Source of the DNA: Verminephrobacter eiseniae EF01-2
GTDB lineage: Bacteria; Pseudomonadota; Gammaproteobacteria; Burkholderiales; Burkholderiaceae_C
DNA length: 64,000 nucleotides
NCBI RefSeq assembly: GCF_000015565.1
Contig: NC_008786.1
Coordinates: 868,001 to 932,000 of the forward strand
Reading direction: 5' to 3'
The notes beneath the pieces were generated by a model. The model worked only from the letters and a program-made list of their open reading frames with translations, had not been told where the DNA came from and searched no databases. A program made the translations under genes and the position numbers. Below are positions 63,784-64,000 of the stretch, piece after piece. Each line of letters starts with the position of its first letter. The first letter of the stretch is position 1.

Positions 63784-64000
63784 ATGCGCGCCACCGCCTA
63801 CGACATGGCACTGCCGATGCTGGCCATCGCTGCGGCGCTGGCGGTATTTGGCGCCCTGGTCAGCCTGGCCGGCGTGGACCCGCTGCAACTGTGGGTGCTG
63901 CTGTTCAAGGGGGCTTTTGGCGATGCGTTTTCCTGGCAGAACACGTTGCAGCGCGCCGCGCCGCTGATGCTGACGGCGCTGTGCGTGGCGCTTCCGGCGC
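63784..64000 (+). CDS. ABC permease, BMP/sugar-type (3' end outside window)
   Basis: First 72 codons of an inner-membrane permease starting MRATAYDMALPMLAIAAALAV. The block LVSLAGVDPLQLWVLLFKGAFGD and the following NTLQRAAPLMLTALCVALPA match the permeases partnered with BMP-type binding proteins. The frame is open to the window end. Confidence 0.8.
   Translation, partial: MRATAYDMALPMLAIAAALAVFGALVSLAGVDPLQLWVLLFKGAFGDAFSWQNTLQRAAPLMLTALCVALPA

Overview
The window looks like chromosome from a high-G+C betaproteobacterium, most likely Burkholderiales/Comamonadaceae. The grounds are the RadA, L19 and MaeB types, the strong G/C bias at third codon positions, and the density of ABC uptake systems and Bug-type binding proteins. 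Verminephrobacter or Acidovorax relatives would fit; this is inference and no search was run. Nearly everything is transport plus catabolism, packed in short operons with ATGA-type start/stop overlaps. The only housekeeping genes are radA, rplS and the malic enzyme. No rRNA, tRNA, CRISPR array, transposase or phage gene was recognised.

Layout. 1-6140 (+): two PotB/PotC-type permeases (the first cut by the window edge), an ALDH7-type aldehyde dehydrogenase, a GltI-type binding protein and a ThDP enzyme. 6485-9818 (-): a polar amino acid ABC binding protein and permease with a second ThDP enzyme. 10091-12842 (+): DadA-like oxidase, Asp/Glu racemase-like protein and GntR regulator. 12984-13817 (-): HpaI-type aldolase. 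13923-15302 (+): radA. 15337-22524 (-): sugar or sugar-alcohol operon (binding protein, two permeases, Zn dehydrogenase, ATPase, PfkB kinase, LacD-type aldolase), with a divergent LacI repressor at 22684-23778 and LacI-type operators between them. 24004-25104 (-): SWIM zinc-finger protein. 25501-27807 (+): maeB. 28018-30585 (+): exported flavin amine oxidase, cytochrome c and exported RidA. 30760-33591 (-): SNF2 helicase. 34028-43702 (+): FAD oxidoreductase, complete Dpp-type ABC transporter, BAAT-like hydrolase and two AhpD/CMD proteins. 43785-51577 (-): polyamine transport and gamma-glutamylation pathway whose binding-protein gene is reduced to an N-terminal stub. 52094-52480 (+): rplS. 52535-57804 (-): acyl-CoA carboxylase carboxyltransferase, Bug binding protein, NDP-forming acyl-CoA ligase and a lone biotin carrier. 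58019-64000 (+): allophanate hydrolase with a NitT/TauT-type ABC transporter, then a BMP-type binding protein and the start of its permease.

The most unusual feature is a 160-bp palindromic repeat with IS630/mariner-like ends, present three times (3568-3733, 53419-53584, 55367-55532). Each copy sits inside a protein-coding gene, in the same orientation and reading frame. Together with the 2-bp target duplication it adds exactly 54 codons and no stop. Conceptual removal restores the expected family sequence in each host protein. Two copies differ at one base in 166. The third is older, and carries a 1-base deletion and a 1-base insertion that cancel and keep the frame open. This resembles the protein-inserting Rickettsia palindromic elements, but in an unrelated, GC-rich genome.

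Base composition is patchy. The amine oxidase island and the Dpp-type island use visibly more A/T-ending codons than their surroundings and may have been acquired horizontally.
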